Positions 22,921 through 34,886 of a stretch of 64,000 nt of DNA are shown piece by piece (position 1 is the stretch's first letter; each line of letters opens with the position of its first letter). Source of the stretch: Chinchilla lanigera (Eukaryota; Chordata; Mammalia; Rodentia; Chinchillidae); assembly GCF_000276665.1 (NCBI RefSeq), contig NW_004955438.1:8327661-8391660 (forward strand), given 5' to 3'. A model generated the notes under the pieces. That model did not search any database, was not told where the DNA came from, and worked only from the letters and a program-made list of their open reading frames with translations. Made by a program: the position numbers and the translations under genes.

Positions 22921-24762
22921 TGTTTGCCGTAGGACAATTTTCCACAGCTGTTGGCCACCCAGGCCGCTGGGCTTGCCGACAGACTGTGCACCGCTAATTT
23001 AAGGCAGATCCTGACTTGGGGAAGGTAGGTCCTTCTGTAACTGGGACTGCACCTTCCTTCACGTGTGACCCCAGCTTGCCTGCTTCCTGCTGCCCACAGA
23101 CACCATGACTGCCACGTGCACCTGCTGGAACTAGTCTCCTCCAGAACAGGAGGAAAAGGGATGCCCCACTCCACCATATGGCTATTGGGCTTCCATCTCA
23201 TTCAGGTCACGGCTAAAGGCTCTGTGACTAACCAATGTGTCTAGAGACTACTGAGAAAAACTCTTTCTCACAATGCCTGTCAAAGCTGCAAGCCTGTCTC
23301 ATTGTCTGTACCCATGTAACTTTTAGCCTCACGATGCTATGAACACCCTCTATCCTATTGTACACCTTCCACTTCCTTTCCTTACAAATCACCTCACTGG
23401 GATGGCAGAAAACTTCCCACTTAATCAAAAAACACCTCTACACCTTCCCCCTCCCTACTTCAACTAAAACAGATTCTCTGAATCTGCAATGATGGCCTTG
23501 GATTTTATACAAGAGAAGTTGGCCTGTCTCCCAAATCTAATCTACTCTGGATTCAGAGGTGTTATGTGGATTATAGTCCTTCTGGTCCAGTTCCTTGTCC
23601 TTCTTCACAATAGAAAAATTCTACCTGTTGTGATTTATGTTCTGTATAAACTCCAACATGGTTCTCATCTTTGGGCTCATTCATTCTCCTTTCATTATCT
23701 GGCTTCCTATCTTCTCTACCGCACCTCTGTCTATAATGACAACATAAACAGCAAAACAAATCCCTAGGTGGTCAGGTACTCACCATTCTCTCCCATGACC
23801 ACCTCCTCCCAAGTTGTCCACTAGAACCCACCATGATTGGAAGTGGCTCCAACTCCACACTCCCAACATTCTTGCTGGTCATCCATTCCTGCTGAGTGTT
23901 TTTTTTTAGAACTCCCATCTGCTGATTGCTCCACATTTCCCATCCACCAGTCATTTCTTCCATACCCAAGCTCAACCCAGTCCTTCCCACCAATGACCTA
24001 AAGCTCATGATCTCTGGGATTCTTCATTATCTATGCCTGGGAAAATTCCCATCCTGGATTATTAAGCATTTTCTTCTTCAGGAAAATACTAGACTCTGGA
24101 ATAGAGGCAGAGAAAGTCTTGTAACATGACATTTGCTGCATCCGTAAAATCAGAATCTCAACTTCAAACAGGACCCCAGACTGCTCAGCCATTCCATTAG
24201 ATTTCCCAACACTTTCTTCTCTTCACAAAGATGCTCTCAAACGTTTTTTGCAGTTCTTTAGGCATTTTAACTCATTTATCCTCCAACTGTAAGAAAATGA
24301 TCTGGAAATTTTATGAAATATATGGAGCTTAACAAATATACAGAGAGGGCAATGGGCAACTGTTTTGATTTCTACAATAAAGTACCCAAAGCTGCCTCCA
24401 TCTACTCTCATTTTACTTCCATCTACTCTTCAGTAGAGACTCCCCTCCTCTTCACCAAGGTCAACCCCTCCTACGTGTTCTTTGCCACATTCACCCCAGC
24501 TCACAGGAAACTAGCCACACTAGTGATTACGGCTGCAGTAATGTCACACTTTTTCTGTATGCTGAATAACTTCTCATCGGCATTAAGGTCTATGCAAAGT
24601 CCTCTCCTCTTTACTCCATGAAAACCCTTGCCCTGTTCCCTAACCTTTCATTTTCTCTTTCTCTACAACACTACCTTTCTCACCTTGACAATTCAGCTAA
24701 GTCGCTGCTGTGCCTTCAACAGTGAACTCTGGAATGAACGGGTTGGATTTTGATTGCTCCTT
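22921..24762. other. Unassigned sequence, possibly part of an old LINE
   Basis: A GC-richer patch at 22930-23220 and pyrimidine-rich DNA at 23400-24720 carry several short frames (up to 105 codons at 22884-23201 minus) without domain signatures. CTCTTCACCAAGGTCAACC at about 24450 and nearby text loosely resemble L2 ORF2, but I cannot confirm it. Confidence 0.3.
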
Positions 24763-24935
24763 TTGCCTTATGGGTGACAGTGAGTCTGTTGCTTCTTGGA
24801 GCCCCAGTTTTCTCATCTGTAGAAGAACACTGACACAGTTCCCGGCTCATAGGATATTGGAGGAATCAGTAAGACAAAGCACGTGAAGCATCAGATACAT
24901 TGTCTGAGATCTGGCAAGTGTGCAGTATTATTTAT
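24763..24935 (+). repeat. MIR ancient SINE, plus strand
   Basis: GCCCCAGTTTTCTCATCTGTAG is a clear MIR core, followed by GGCTCATAGGATATTGGAGG and a decayed 3' part ending near GTGCAGTATTATTTATAG. The order matches the family. Confidence 0.7.
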
Positions 24936-25144
24936 AGTTTTTAGTATCAAACTTCTGGAAATAACTGTGTGCACTTGATGTCTGCATGACTTTATGTCTG
25001 TTTTGCACCTCAGTGTACTGCCATATGAGTTCTACCGCAACATTTCACTGAGACTCTTCTTGTGATTTATGGTGATCATCAATTCCCTGAATGCAGGGAA
25101 TGTTTTCATCTCTCATCTAATTTGATCTCTCAGCAGTTTTGCAA

Positions 25145-25295
25145 AAAATTTTCTCTTTTTTTTTTTTCTAAAAAAATTTTCAGATTGACCTTAAACTCAC
25201 TATGTAGCCCAAGCTGATCTTGAATGCTCAAAGATCTTACTGTCTCAGCCTCCTGAGTACTGGAATTACAGATATGCACCATCCTATCTGCCTTT
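25145..25295 (-). repeat. B1-like (7SL-derived) SINE, antisense
   Basis: A T-run, then CTCACTATGTAGCCCAAGCTG, then GCCTCCTGAGTACTGGAATTACAG reads as an antisense B1/Alu-type monomer. It is diverged; no TSD was identified. Confidence 0.85.
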
Positions 25296-25500
25296 TATTT
25301 TAATATTTGTTTGACTTGCTACCTTTGATATCTAACTCTGTTCTTCAATACTCTTAACAGATATGGGTATGTTATTTTAAATATGATTTTTTATTTCACT
25401 TCCCTAGTAAGAACTTTTGACTGTATAAAATAATTATTGTGATAGGCTTAAACATCATGAGGTATTGTATTCTTCTTTTAAAATACAAAGTAAAGCCTCT

Positions 25501-25595
25501 CAGGTTTGAGAATGTGGCTCAGGGGCAGATTTCTTGTCTGTCATGCGCAAGGCCCTGGATTTGATCCCCAGCTCTAAAAAGAAAAAAAGAAAAAC
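25501..25595 (+). repeat. ID-type SINE, old copy, plus strand
   Basis: GAATGTGGCTCAGGGGCAGA, then CATGCGCAAGGCCCTGGATTTGATCCCCAGC and an A-rich tail. It is more like a general rodent ID head than the CGTGAGTTCG subtype, so it is probably an older subfamily. Confidence 0.8.
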
Positions 25596-28500
25596 AGTAT
25601 ACACAAAATATAACCCCTACATCTTTTTCTTGGCTAATACTTATTCAAGTGATATTAAATTATTTATAAAATTTAAACTACACAATTAGATAAATAGTAA
25701 AAGCTGAAAAAAATCTTCCACCATCTTCCCTTAAATTTACTCTTCAACATAATTTTAGCCACTAATAGTTTTCTTTCTTGTGAATTTCTATGTTTAAAAA
25801 CATCGTAGAAGTCTTTGAAGGGAAAACATCAGAACAAGAGATAGTCAACTCTTAAACCCTTCAGATTCTGAAGCATTAAGCCTAAAGCCAGACGCCCAGA
25901 TAAATAGCATCTGCACTTTCAGGGCACTCTGACCATGGGAACATTTGGGAGTCCGACAGAGCTGAACCTATTTCTGACGTGCAGTGCTACCTGATAAACC
26001 ATCGCAAAAGGTAGTGACCCATCAGCACCTGTTTGTTTGTTCACAATGATGTGTGTGTGGGCAATGTGGGCTTTGCTCAGTTGGCAGAACTGCTGGTCTA
26101 GCTGGGGTGCCTCTTGTGACCTCGTCAAGAACCTCACTTAGCATAAGATGGTCTGAGATCGCTTTGCTCACATATCTGGAGCCAAAGCTGGCCAGAGCAG
26201 GGCCCTTTACTTTGAAAGGTCTTCCACTTCAAGAAGACTAACTTTGATTTCATGTGGTGGGCCTGGGACATCAAGAGAGTAAGAGGAGAAGTTCCATGGT
26301 TTTACAAGGATGAAGATCAGAAGTAGGATCATATCTGTGGGATTCTGTTTATCAAAACATGTTGTAAAGCCGGACCAGACTCCAGAGGATGAAAGGTCTG
26401 TTTCTGGATGGGAGAGATCACAAGATAAACTGGAAAGGAACCCAAGAGGAAGGAAGGAAGGACTAAGTGTTGTGGTCAGCATTGCAAAGAAGCCATGCCA
26501 GTAACATTTGTTGGAGTAATATATTTTAAAGCATAAAACAAAATGCATAGAATCAAAAAGGAAAGCAATTATGGAAGTATACAAGTGCGTCGTTTCAACC
26601 ATTAAGAAAATCCCTAGAAGCGAGTATAAAATCACTACTATAATTTCAAATTAGCAATAAGCACTGTGGAATTTTGTGCAACACAACACATTTAATGTGA
26701 TATTTGCTTTATAATTTTTGTAGATGACAAATTCTCACATAGTGCTAACACTACTGCGGAATCTCGCCTGTAGTTAAAATTGCAGAAAATGTAAATTTTC
26801 ACTCAGAGGTTAGAAAAACGTGAAGATACAGGTTTTCGTCCTCTCAGTCCTGGTGATGTGTAAGGATCAGATGAAGGAGCAGGTTTAGTTGCTTACGTGC
26901 TGAAATGTGTATGCCATACTCCGTAAATATTATCTGAGTACCCCTCACTCTTCTAGGTGGTGACTGACACTCAACTCTTTCATAACTACAGTCTACAAAT
27001 ATTATTAGTTGGGCTCAACCTATAGGGGAAGAGCAATTCCTCAATGAAAGAAAGCCAGTTCTTCTTGTACAATCTGTCTAGCAAGTGTTTGTTACCTTGC
27101 AGTAAATGACTGAATTGCTCCTGCTATTATAGCTAATATTTGAGGAATGTTCACAGCAGAGATATTTTCTAATACTATAAACAGATGCCCTTCACATTAC
27201 CTAGCAAAAAGCCTCAGCATCATACCTACCAGATACCAGATAAATATTTCTTGCATGAATGAAGAGCTCCTCTTTATCTCACAGCAGTAATAGCATTATA
27301 ATTTCATAAAGTAGTATTGTGGCTGTTCTTCCTTTTCTATATAAAATAATTCAAATTATTTGTCTATGTGATGATTTGGTCAACAATAAAGATAAACAAG
27401 TTGAAATATATTAAGTGGTAAAAGTTCATGTAGGCAGAGATGTTTCCCTGAATATCCTGTGATTAAACATAATGTAAGCACACCCTTTAATGATGTTTAT
27501 GTGTGAGGATATATCCAAAGAGATTATTTAAATGGGTGATGTGAGCACAATACCAGTCATGAAGCCAATTTTTAAATCACCATTGGATGTAAGACTGCAC
27601 TTGTTAAAATAGTAATTTTCTGTAAGGCAGTTTCTGTGTTTACCATAAAATAGAAGTAGCTTGATCTCTGATAGAAGATGAAATTGGATTTTCATCCAAA
27701 CAGACAATAAATAGTAGCATGTTCATTCTCAGCAGGTCCTGCTAGTTGACCCCATTCCTATACACAATTTCTGGAGTAATAATACAAAGCCTTTTCATTA
27801 TTAATCTTGCTTTTTCTCATAAGACAGCAAAGCACATTTTCTTGCATACAATCTCACCCATAGTTCTCCACTGTACTTAAAAAGCTTGACAACTTCACAA
27901 GGTAAGTGGATAGAACATGTATGAGATTAAAGTAATCAGCCTCAGTTAACTCTCAATTACAGAGTCAATCCTATCATTTAATTCAGGATTGGTAGTCTTC
28001 TCTATTGACGTGTTCCTTTTCATTCAGTCTATTTGCCATCTTTTGAATTTATCATCTTTTCTATCCCATTTAGATTCTTAGTAACACAATACATTGAATT
28101 TTGTTACTATTTTCCCATTATGTATGGTTTCAAAATTTCTCCAATTTGGTTCAGCCCTTCCTTCTGTGTCCTGACTGGTGAAATTATAGATGTGGAGATA
28201 TATATATATACCATGCAATCTAGAGCATGACTTCTATACATATACGAATTCTGGCTTTTGCTGAAGTTTCTGTCCCTTGGGAACCGTTCCTTCCCAGAAC
28301 CCCCCACACATAATCTGAACTTTCTTCCTGCCCTTCGGACCTCCTGTGCTCCACCGTCCTGAGTGATGCTCAGCATTTGAACACATTTGTAAGTCACAGA
28401 GAAAATGAGACTTAGTAATCGAGAGAGCTCTTTCAGATCCCTGTCCTGGGCCTCTTAGGAACTTCACTTTTATTTCCAAAAATGCCATATCTGAGGGTGA

Positions 28501-29559
28501 AGATGATCTTGCTTCCCCGTGAGGCCAATCCTTTCACTGCTGATCTAGATTTACAACGTCTCCAGACTTTCTGGGGATTTTTTTCCATTGGCGATGCCCT
28601 CTTTTCTGTATCTTCAATGTTTCTCTGTCTACAGGAAATTTTTCCTTGGCTGTAAATCAAATACGGTTTTTTGTTTTGTTTTGTTTTTTTTCAAAAAGAA
28701 AAGCAAAAACAGAGCCAAAAAAAAATAAGAACAAAGGAAACTACAGAATGAAATCTTTGCTCGCCTCATCCTTCTGTGGTCTGCATTAAACTTGCTCCTG
28801 TCCCATTGCCCTAATTTTCTTCTCAAACTACTCTTACTAAATTAAACAACATAGCCTTCATTCTCAACAGTTCATTATTTTCAGCCTCATCTTCCTGATC
28901 ACTGGCATGGAATGCTACTAAGAACCCTGGCTCCTCCCAGTGTGCTCTCCCACTCTGTTTTCTGTTTTCATCAGCCGCTGGTTTTTGCACCTACTGCTCC
29001 GGCCTTTCCTCTTCATTGAACTCCTCTTTCTACATAGATTTATTGAATGTTCTTTTGTCCTACTGGTTCTGTTGTATCTTCGCCTGAGTTTATGGGCCAT
29101 ATAGACTCATGGTTTCAATTCCTGACTGATAGTGAGAAGGGTCATTGTGGTTTCTCTACTCACCTCTCTCTCTTGAGCTTCTCAAACTTACCTGAAGTTG
29201 GTGTCACAGAAACTTCAGTACCTCACTGGCTAGGTGTAATGTGTTCTCTGTCCTTGATTCCAGGCATACGCCATGCTCTTAAATTGTTTCTTTCACTCCC
29301 CCACCTCAGAAGATGGAAGTATCTCTTTTGATATTTTTTCTGCTCTTTCAACTGCCAACAAAGTTCCTTCCTACCTCTTCTCTAAAACCCATCTCATCTT
29401 CTTACCCAGTCTTGGTACTGGCTTAGTTCAAACACTGTTGTCTCTTGCTTGAGTTGTGTGGATGCTGAGTCTCCCTTGGGTTTGGTACAATTTCCAATCT
29501 TGTTATTGCTACTTTCTTATATATTATCCCATGCTGCAGTTCTGTTATAATGTTTGACG
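25596..29559. other. Long repeat-poor stretch, no gene recognised
   Basis: About 4 kb without a recognised repeat or coding exon. The longest frame, 142 codons at 26207-26635 minus, is aromatic-rich and lacks a domain signature, a Kozak context or splice-linked partner that I could support. Homopolymer patches occur at 28670-28690 and 28720. Confidence 0.35.
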
Positions 29560-29686
29560 TTTACATTCTCATACACTTTTCCTCATACACATGGCTCTCT
29601 CCACCTGGAATCACTGTCCCCTTATACTTACTAGTTGGTCTTCTAAGAATTACTTATTTTTCTTTCTAGGCTCATTTAAAGCTCTA
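29560..29686 (+). repeat. L2-like ancient LINE 3' segment, part 1, plus strand
   Basis: CATGGCTCTCTCCACCTGGAATCAC, then TTAAAGCTCTACCTGC follows the order of the L2 3' region. It appears to continue after the SINE and purine tract at 29891. Confidence 0.45.
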
Positions 29687-29770
29687 CCTGCTGAGCAGGT
29701 TATGTAGTTCAATGGCAGAGCATTTGTCTAGAATGTGTGAGGCCCATGACTGAACCTTGGCACTCCAGAA
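29687..29770 (+). repeat. ID-type SINE, old copy, plus strand
   Basis: GTTATGTAGTTCAATGGCAGAGCA and GTGTGAGGCCCATGACTGAACC fit the tRNA-derived head. The tail has turned into the long GAAA/GAGA tract that follows. Confidence 0.8.
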
Positions 29771-29890
29771 AGAAAGAGAGAGACAGAGAGAGAAAGAGAA
29801 AGAGAGACAGAGAAAGGAAAGAAAGAAAGAAAAAGAAAGATGAAAAGGAAGAAGGAAGGAAGAAAGAAGGCAAATGAAAGAAAGAACAGG
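29768..29890. repeat. (GAAA)n/(GAGA)n purine tract grown from a SINE tail
   Basis: Over about 120 bases the plus strand is almost all A and G, with AGAAAGAAAG runs. It starts at the 3' end of a SINE, the usual place for such microsatellites to arise. Confidence 0.92.
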
Positions 29891-30090
29891 ACTCCTCCTT
29901 GCTAAAGCTCTCCTTTGAGGAACTTACACTGTGAAACACAACTTTTGTACATAATTACTTTGGACCTCTGATTTCACATATATCACATTCACAAATCTCC
30001 TTGCAAAGGAGAGAAACTGTCTTATCAGTCCTCTTTATAATGCCTAATGCAGTGCCTGAACCATATTAAACACTCACATTACCTTGAATG
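29891..30090 (+). repeat. L2-like ancient LINE 3' segment, part 2, plus strand
   Basis: GAGAGAAACTGTCTTATCAG, then AATGCCTAATGCAGTGCCTGAACC, then CACATTACCTTGAATGAAG fits the L2 3' end (CAGTGCCTGGCACATAG...TGAATGAATG). Confidence 0.5.
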
Positions 30091-30187
30091 AAGAAAGGAA
30101 AACAAGAGAGAGATTTGCAAGAAATATCATGAAAAAAATATGAAGCTCTTTTACATTCCAAAAATAATGACAAAAAAAGAAATGTGA

Positions 30188-30295
30188 GGGGGCTGGGGAT
30201 TTAGCTCAGCGGCACAGCACCTGCCTGGCAAGTGCAAGGTCATGAGTTCGATTCCTGATACCGGAAAAAAAACAAAAAAAAAACAAAAAAAAAAG
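30188..30295 (+). repeat. ID-type SINE, young copy with 13-bp TSD
   Basis: GGGGCTGGGGATTTAGCTCA and GGTCATGAGTTCGATTCC are followed by GATACCGG and an A-rich, C-punctuated tail. AAAAGAAATGTGA is duplicated at 30175-30187 and 30296-30308. Head is nearly intact. Confidence 0.94.
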
Positions 30296-30459
30296 AAAAG
30301 AAATGTGAAAAAAAAAAAAAACAAGAGAAGGTGAAACTTTATAGCAGATTTTCTTCTTCAGCATTTTTATTAGTACATGTTTTCAGTAACTAACAATGAA
30401 ATGCATTCACGGTGGCAAAGTAGTACATGTATATAACATATTATAATTCTTTTTTATTC

Positions 30460-30545
30460 TTTTTTTTTTTCCGGTACCAGAAATCAAACTCACAGCCTTG
30501 TGCTTGCCAGGCAGGCACTGTGCCACTGAGCTAAATCCCCAGCCC
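30460..30545 (-). repeat. ID-type SINE, antisense, within L1 3' region
   Basis: T-run, CCGGTACCAGAAATCAAAC, then CTGAGCTAAATCCCCAGCCC. Well preserved; the imperfect flanking TTTTTATTC-like sequences make its TSD unclear. Confidence 0.92.
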
Positions 30546-30717
30546 TCTTTTTGATTCTTTATTCACCTCCGTCACGCCTCCCTCCATTTCTTGGTCTCCT
30601 TCCCTCACATTTGCTACAAACCGGCCTTTATATGCTAACAGAGCCTCAAATCTTTACATTTGATCTTAATGGGTGCTGATCAGTTCTTTAGGATAAGGTG
30701 CTTTAAAAGGTTAATAA

Positions 30718-30862
30718 ACCAGGTGTGCTGACACACACCTGTAACTCCAGCACTCAGGAGGCTGCAGCAGAAGGATACTTACAAGTTTGAGGCCAGCATG
30801 GACTCCATAGTGAGCTCAAGGCCAACCGGAACTATAAAGGGAGAACCTGTTTAAAAAACAGA
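30718..30862 (+). repeat. B1-like SINE with internal duplication, plus strand
   Basis: ACCAGGTGTGCTGACACACACCTGTAA is followed by CTCCAGCACTCAGGAGGCTG. Then GTTTGAGGCCAGCATGG is followed about 30 bases later by the related CTCAAGGCCAACCGG. It ends in GAACCTGTTTAAAAAACAG. The paired GGCCAGC blocks are an internal duplication also seen at 56771-56937. Confidence 0.88.
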
Positions 30863-31217
30863 TTAAATAATTTTCAACTTATCTCCTATGATACTGGACA
30901 CTGATAGTCACTGCTCTTTTCTTCCCAGTCACCTATGTTCCCTTTAGTCCTTCTCCTCATTTACAAAAGCTTTGTTTCCATTTTTTCCTTCTTTTCTCAT
31001 CATATTTTTCTTTTCCCTTCCTTCCTTTCCCCTTCTCTCCTTCCCCTTCCCATTGAACATTTTCTTCCTATCTCACAGTATCTATCACACATTTTTGCCC
31101 TTGTATACACTTTAGATTTCTCTCACCAGATAAACAATGTGGCATTTACAAATGTGTGTGATTTCATTCACTTACAAAAATGGCATCAAGGTGCATCCAT
31201 CTAGAAATGTCTCAAGC

Positions 31218-33463
31218 TTATCTTTCTTTATGGCAGAGTAGTACTCCATTGTATAAAAAAATGCACATCTTTATCCATTCATCAGTTGATGGGCATTTGG
31301 GTTGTTTCCAAGATTTAGTTATTACAAACTGTGCCACTATAAACATGGGTGTGCATATATCACAGAGGTATAATGCTTTTAATTCTCTCAGAAAGATAGC
31401 AAGATGAGGAATAGCTGGGTCAAATGGATCCTCTAGTCCTAGTTTTTGAGGAATCTTCACAATGATTTCCATAGTGGTTGCACAAGTGTAAACTTCTACC
31501 AACAGCAGAGAATGGTTTTTTTCCCCACAGCCCCTTCAGCATTTATTGGTTGACTTCTAGATAATAGCCATTATCTCTGGGGTAAGACGGAATCTCACTG
31601 TTCTTTTAATTTGCATTTCTCAAATGACCAATGATGTCCAACATTTTTTCATATATTTATTTTCTGTTTCTACTTCTTCATCTGAGAAGTGGACTTCAGA
31701 TGCTCACTTTTGGATTGGGTCTTTAACTTTGGGGGTGGTCTATTCTTTTTGAGTTCCTTATATGTTCTAGATATTAGTCTTTTATCTGAGGATCAATTGG
31801 CAATATTTTCCCCAAACTATGGGTTGTCTCTTCACTCTGTTAGTGGTTTTTTTTGTGCTGTGCAAATGCTTTTTTAATAAGAGGAGATCCCAGATGTTGT
31901 TTACTTGTGACAGTTCCTGTGCAATCAGAGTTTTTTGCATACCATATAAAAAGTGCAGACAGCTATATCAAGCAAAGGTTAATGGACATGTAGTTCTCAT
32001 CCTTGGCTCTGTAAATATGGTGTGTTACATTTATTGATTTGCATATGTTGAACCATCGTTGCATCCCTGGAATGACTCCTACTTCATCATGGTGTCTAAT
32101 TTTCTTGATAATTTGCTGCATTCTGTTTCTCAGTATCTTATTGAAGATTTTTGCATCAATGTTCATTAAGTAGATTGGCCTATAGTTTTGTTTCTTTCTT
32201 AGGTCCTTCTCCTGTTTTGATATTATCAGGTTAACACTTGCCTCCAGGAATGAATTTCAAAGTGTTAATTCCCTTTAAATTTCATTAAAGAGTTTGACAA
32301 ATACAAGTATTAGGTATTTTCCAAATTTCTTATAGAATTCAGCAATGAATCTGTCAGAGCCAAGGCTTTTCTTTGTTAGTATGATTATAATCAATTCTTC
32401 AATTTCATTGACTCATATTGGTTTACTTAGGATTTCTTATATCTTCTTCTTCAGCTTTGGTAATTCATACATATGTAGGAACCTATGTATCTCCTCTGCA
32501 TTTTTTTCTTATTATAAAACAAGTTCTCAAAGTAGATGTAGATTATTTTCTGGATATCAACAGGATATATTGTGAGTTCACTCTTCTTACTGCTTATTGC
32601 ATGCATCTGAGTCTTTTCTTTCCTTATTTGATAAGGTTACATAAGGCTTGGTTGATTTTATTCAGTCTTTCAAAGAATCAAGTATTTGATTCATTGATTC
32701 TTTGTATTGTTTTACTTGTCTCAATTTCACTAACTTCTGTTCTGATTTTAGTTTAATAGTTTCCTCTCTCATATTAGCTTTAGGCTTAACTTGTTCTTTT
32801 TGTAGAAACTTAAAGTTCAACATTAAGTTGTTTCTTTGAGCTTGCTCTGTTTTCCTGGTATGGGTATTCACTGCTGTAAATTTGCCTCATAAGACTGCTT
32901 GCATTGTGTCCTAGAAATTCAAGTATATTGTTTTAACATTATTTTTTTATTGTAGAAACTGTCTAACCTGTTTTCTAACTTCAGTTGTGGCACATCGGTT
33001 TTTCAGGAAGTTGTTATTTAATTTTCATTTGTTTATGAACAAATGTGGTTTCTTTTGCCATTGATTTCCAATTTCATTGCATTATGGTCTGATAATATGC
33101 ATGGGATATTTTCAATTCTTTTGAATTTACTTAAACATGTTCTATGAGCTAATATGTCATCTATTTTGAAGAGCTCCTATGTGCAGCTGAATGTGTATTC
33201 TGATGTTCTAGGGCAGAACACTCTATAGATATGTACTATGTTAATTTGTTCAAAAGGTTGGCTCAGTTCTACTATTTCTTTTTTTGTCTAATTGTTCAAT
33301 TTGTGACAGTGGTGTATTGAAATCCCCTGTTTCAATTATATTAATGCTTATTTGATTTTTCATATTCATTAACCTTTGTTTCATATACCTGTGTGCACTT
33401 TTTATATGGTATTTGCACAATCTCCTGCTTTTTCATTGACTTCAATCAATCTTATGTTGTTCT
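31218..33463 (-). pseudogene. Older L1 ORF2, decayed, with an internal deletion
   Basis: The C-terminus at 31502-31218 contains DPAIPHLAIF and WKQPKCPSTDEWIK, typical of the ORF2 end. RT-upstream sequence at 32166-31963 has [16 protein letters not shown] and [12 protein letters not shown]. The segment that should hold the FADD core is missing at the 31960 junction. Endonuclease sequence continues to about 33400. Frames are broken throughout. Confidence 0.8.
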
Positions 33464-33997
33464 TCTTTGAATTATCTTTTTAATTTTAAAAATGAAAGAA
33501 TGAAAACATATTAACAAACACATACATTTACAGAATGACACAAAAACAATACAAGCAATACAGAATTTCAGACAAGGTGATAGGAAATTAACAATTTTTG
33601 TTGTATTACATATTAACATCTTCAAATTGGTTACTCAGATAAATAAATATAGGCATGTAAGAATGATCAAACAATTAAACATTAACTGTTCCTTGCAATA
33701 AAGCAATAGAATTCAGTAGTACAACTATCTTAGCTATCCTGTGTCTACATATATGTATCTTCTCCTTCCTTTATTTCTTTTCTCTTTTTCCTCATCCCAG
33801 TTGTTTTCTCCTTTTGAGCAGTTTCCTTCCCTTTCACAATATCTATTATACTTCCTAGATTTTGTTCACTTTTTCAGTTTCTTACACTAGTGAGAAAGAC
33901 GGTGTTTACACAGGCCAGTCAGATTTATTTCACTTATGGTCTCTACTTGTGTCTATTTACCGATAAAAGCCTTGAGTTTATCTTTCTTTATAGCTGA

Positions 33998-34186
33998 CTA
34001 ATATTCCATTATATAAAAATACCACAACTTTTTCATCCATTCCTCAGTTGATGGGCATTTGTGTTGCTTCCATGATTTAGCTATTACAAATTGTGCTGCT
34101 ATAAATATGGATGGACATATATTTCTGTGGTATGATGTTTGCAGTCCTTTTGGAAAAATATCGGAAAGGGAAATAGCTGCATTCAA
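33998..34186 (-). pseudogene. Younger L1, ORF2 C-terminal fragment
   Basis: The minus-strand frame contains FIAAQFVIAKSWKQHKCPSTEEWMKK, closely matching the same segment of the older L1 at 31218-31502. It lies in the directly oriented part of the insertion. Confidence 0.88.
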
Positions 34187-34620
34187 TGGGACTTATAGTC
34201 TTAGTTTACTGAGTAATCTCTAAACTGATTTCCACAGTGGATTCACCAGTCTACACTCCCACCAACAGTGGAAAAGGGTTCCTTTTCCCCCAAAGCTTCA
34301 CCAGCATTTGTTATTGGTTGATTTCTTAATGGTAGCCATTCTCTCTGGGGTGAGATGGAATCTCAGTGTTCTTTTAATTTGCATTGCTCGAATGACTAAT
34401 GATGTTGAATGACTTTTCATATATTTATTTGCCATTTGTATTTCTTAATCTGAGAAATGTGTATTCATCTCAGATGCCCATTTTTGCATTGGATCTTTGA
34501 ATTTAGGGGGCTTTTTTTTAAATTCTTTATATGTTCTAGATAGAATTCATTTGTCCAAGGGACAGTTGACTAAAAATTTTCCCAATTTCTGGGTTTTCTT
34601 TTTACTCTGCTGGTGATTTC

Positions 34621-34869
34621 TACCATATCAACAGAGCGAAAGACAAAAATCACATAATCATCTCAATAGGTGCAGAGGAAGCTTTTGACAAAGTCTAACA
34701 TGCATTCATGATTGAAAAAACCCTACAGAAAATAGGAATAGATGGTCTTTGCCTTAATCTGATCAAAGCCATGTATGACAGACCAACAGCCAACATCATA
34801 CTAAACGAACAAAGACTAAAGCTTTCACTTTAAAATCAGGAACAAGGCAAGGATGTCCAGTGTCACCAC
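34621..34869 (+). repeat. Inverted L1 RT segment of the younger insertion
   Basis: Plus-strand sequence encodes INRAKDKNH, then AEEAFDKV, then [13 protein letters not shown]. It corresponds to the antisense stretch at about 770-1060 in the first L1. Stops interrupt it. Roughly 1 kb of L1 sequence is missing between it and the directly oriented part, a typical deletion at an inversion junction. Confidence 0.87.
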
Positions 34870-34886
34870 TCTTCTCTGAATTATCT

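Larger units (their letters stand above)
33478..34869 (-). mobile_element. Younger L1 inserted in the older L1, twin-priming inversion, 17-bp TSD
   Basis: TCTTCTTTGAATTATCT at 33461-33477 and the same sequence with one change (C for T) at 34870-34886 flank this block and are the TSD. Inside, 33478-34620 is antisense L1 3'UTR plus ORF2 C-terminus, and 34621-34869 is plus-strand L1 RT sequence, an inversion. A 5'-truncated L1 with an inverted 5' segment is the known product of twin priming during target-primed reverse transcription. The T-rich tail at the left end is short (TTTAATTTT). Length is 1,392 bases. Confidence 0.88.

Noticed and set aside
26207..26635. 142-codon minus-strand frame
   Set aside because: Length is possible by chance in AT-rich DNA; composition is aromatic-rich without conserved motifs.
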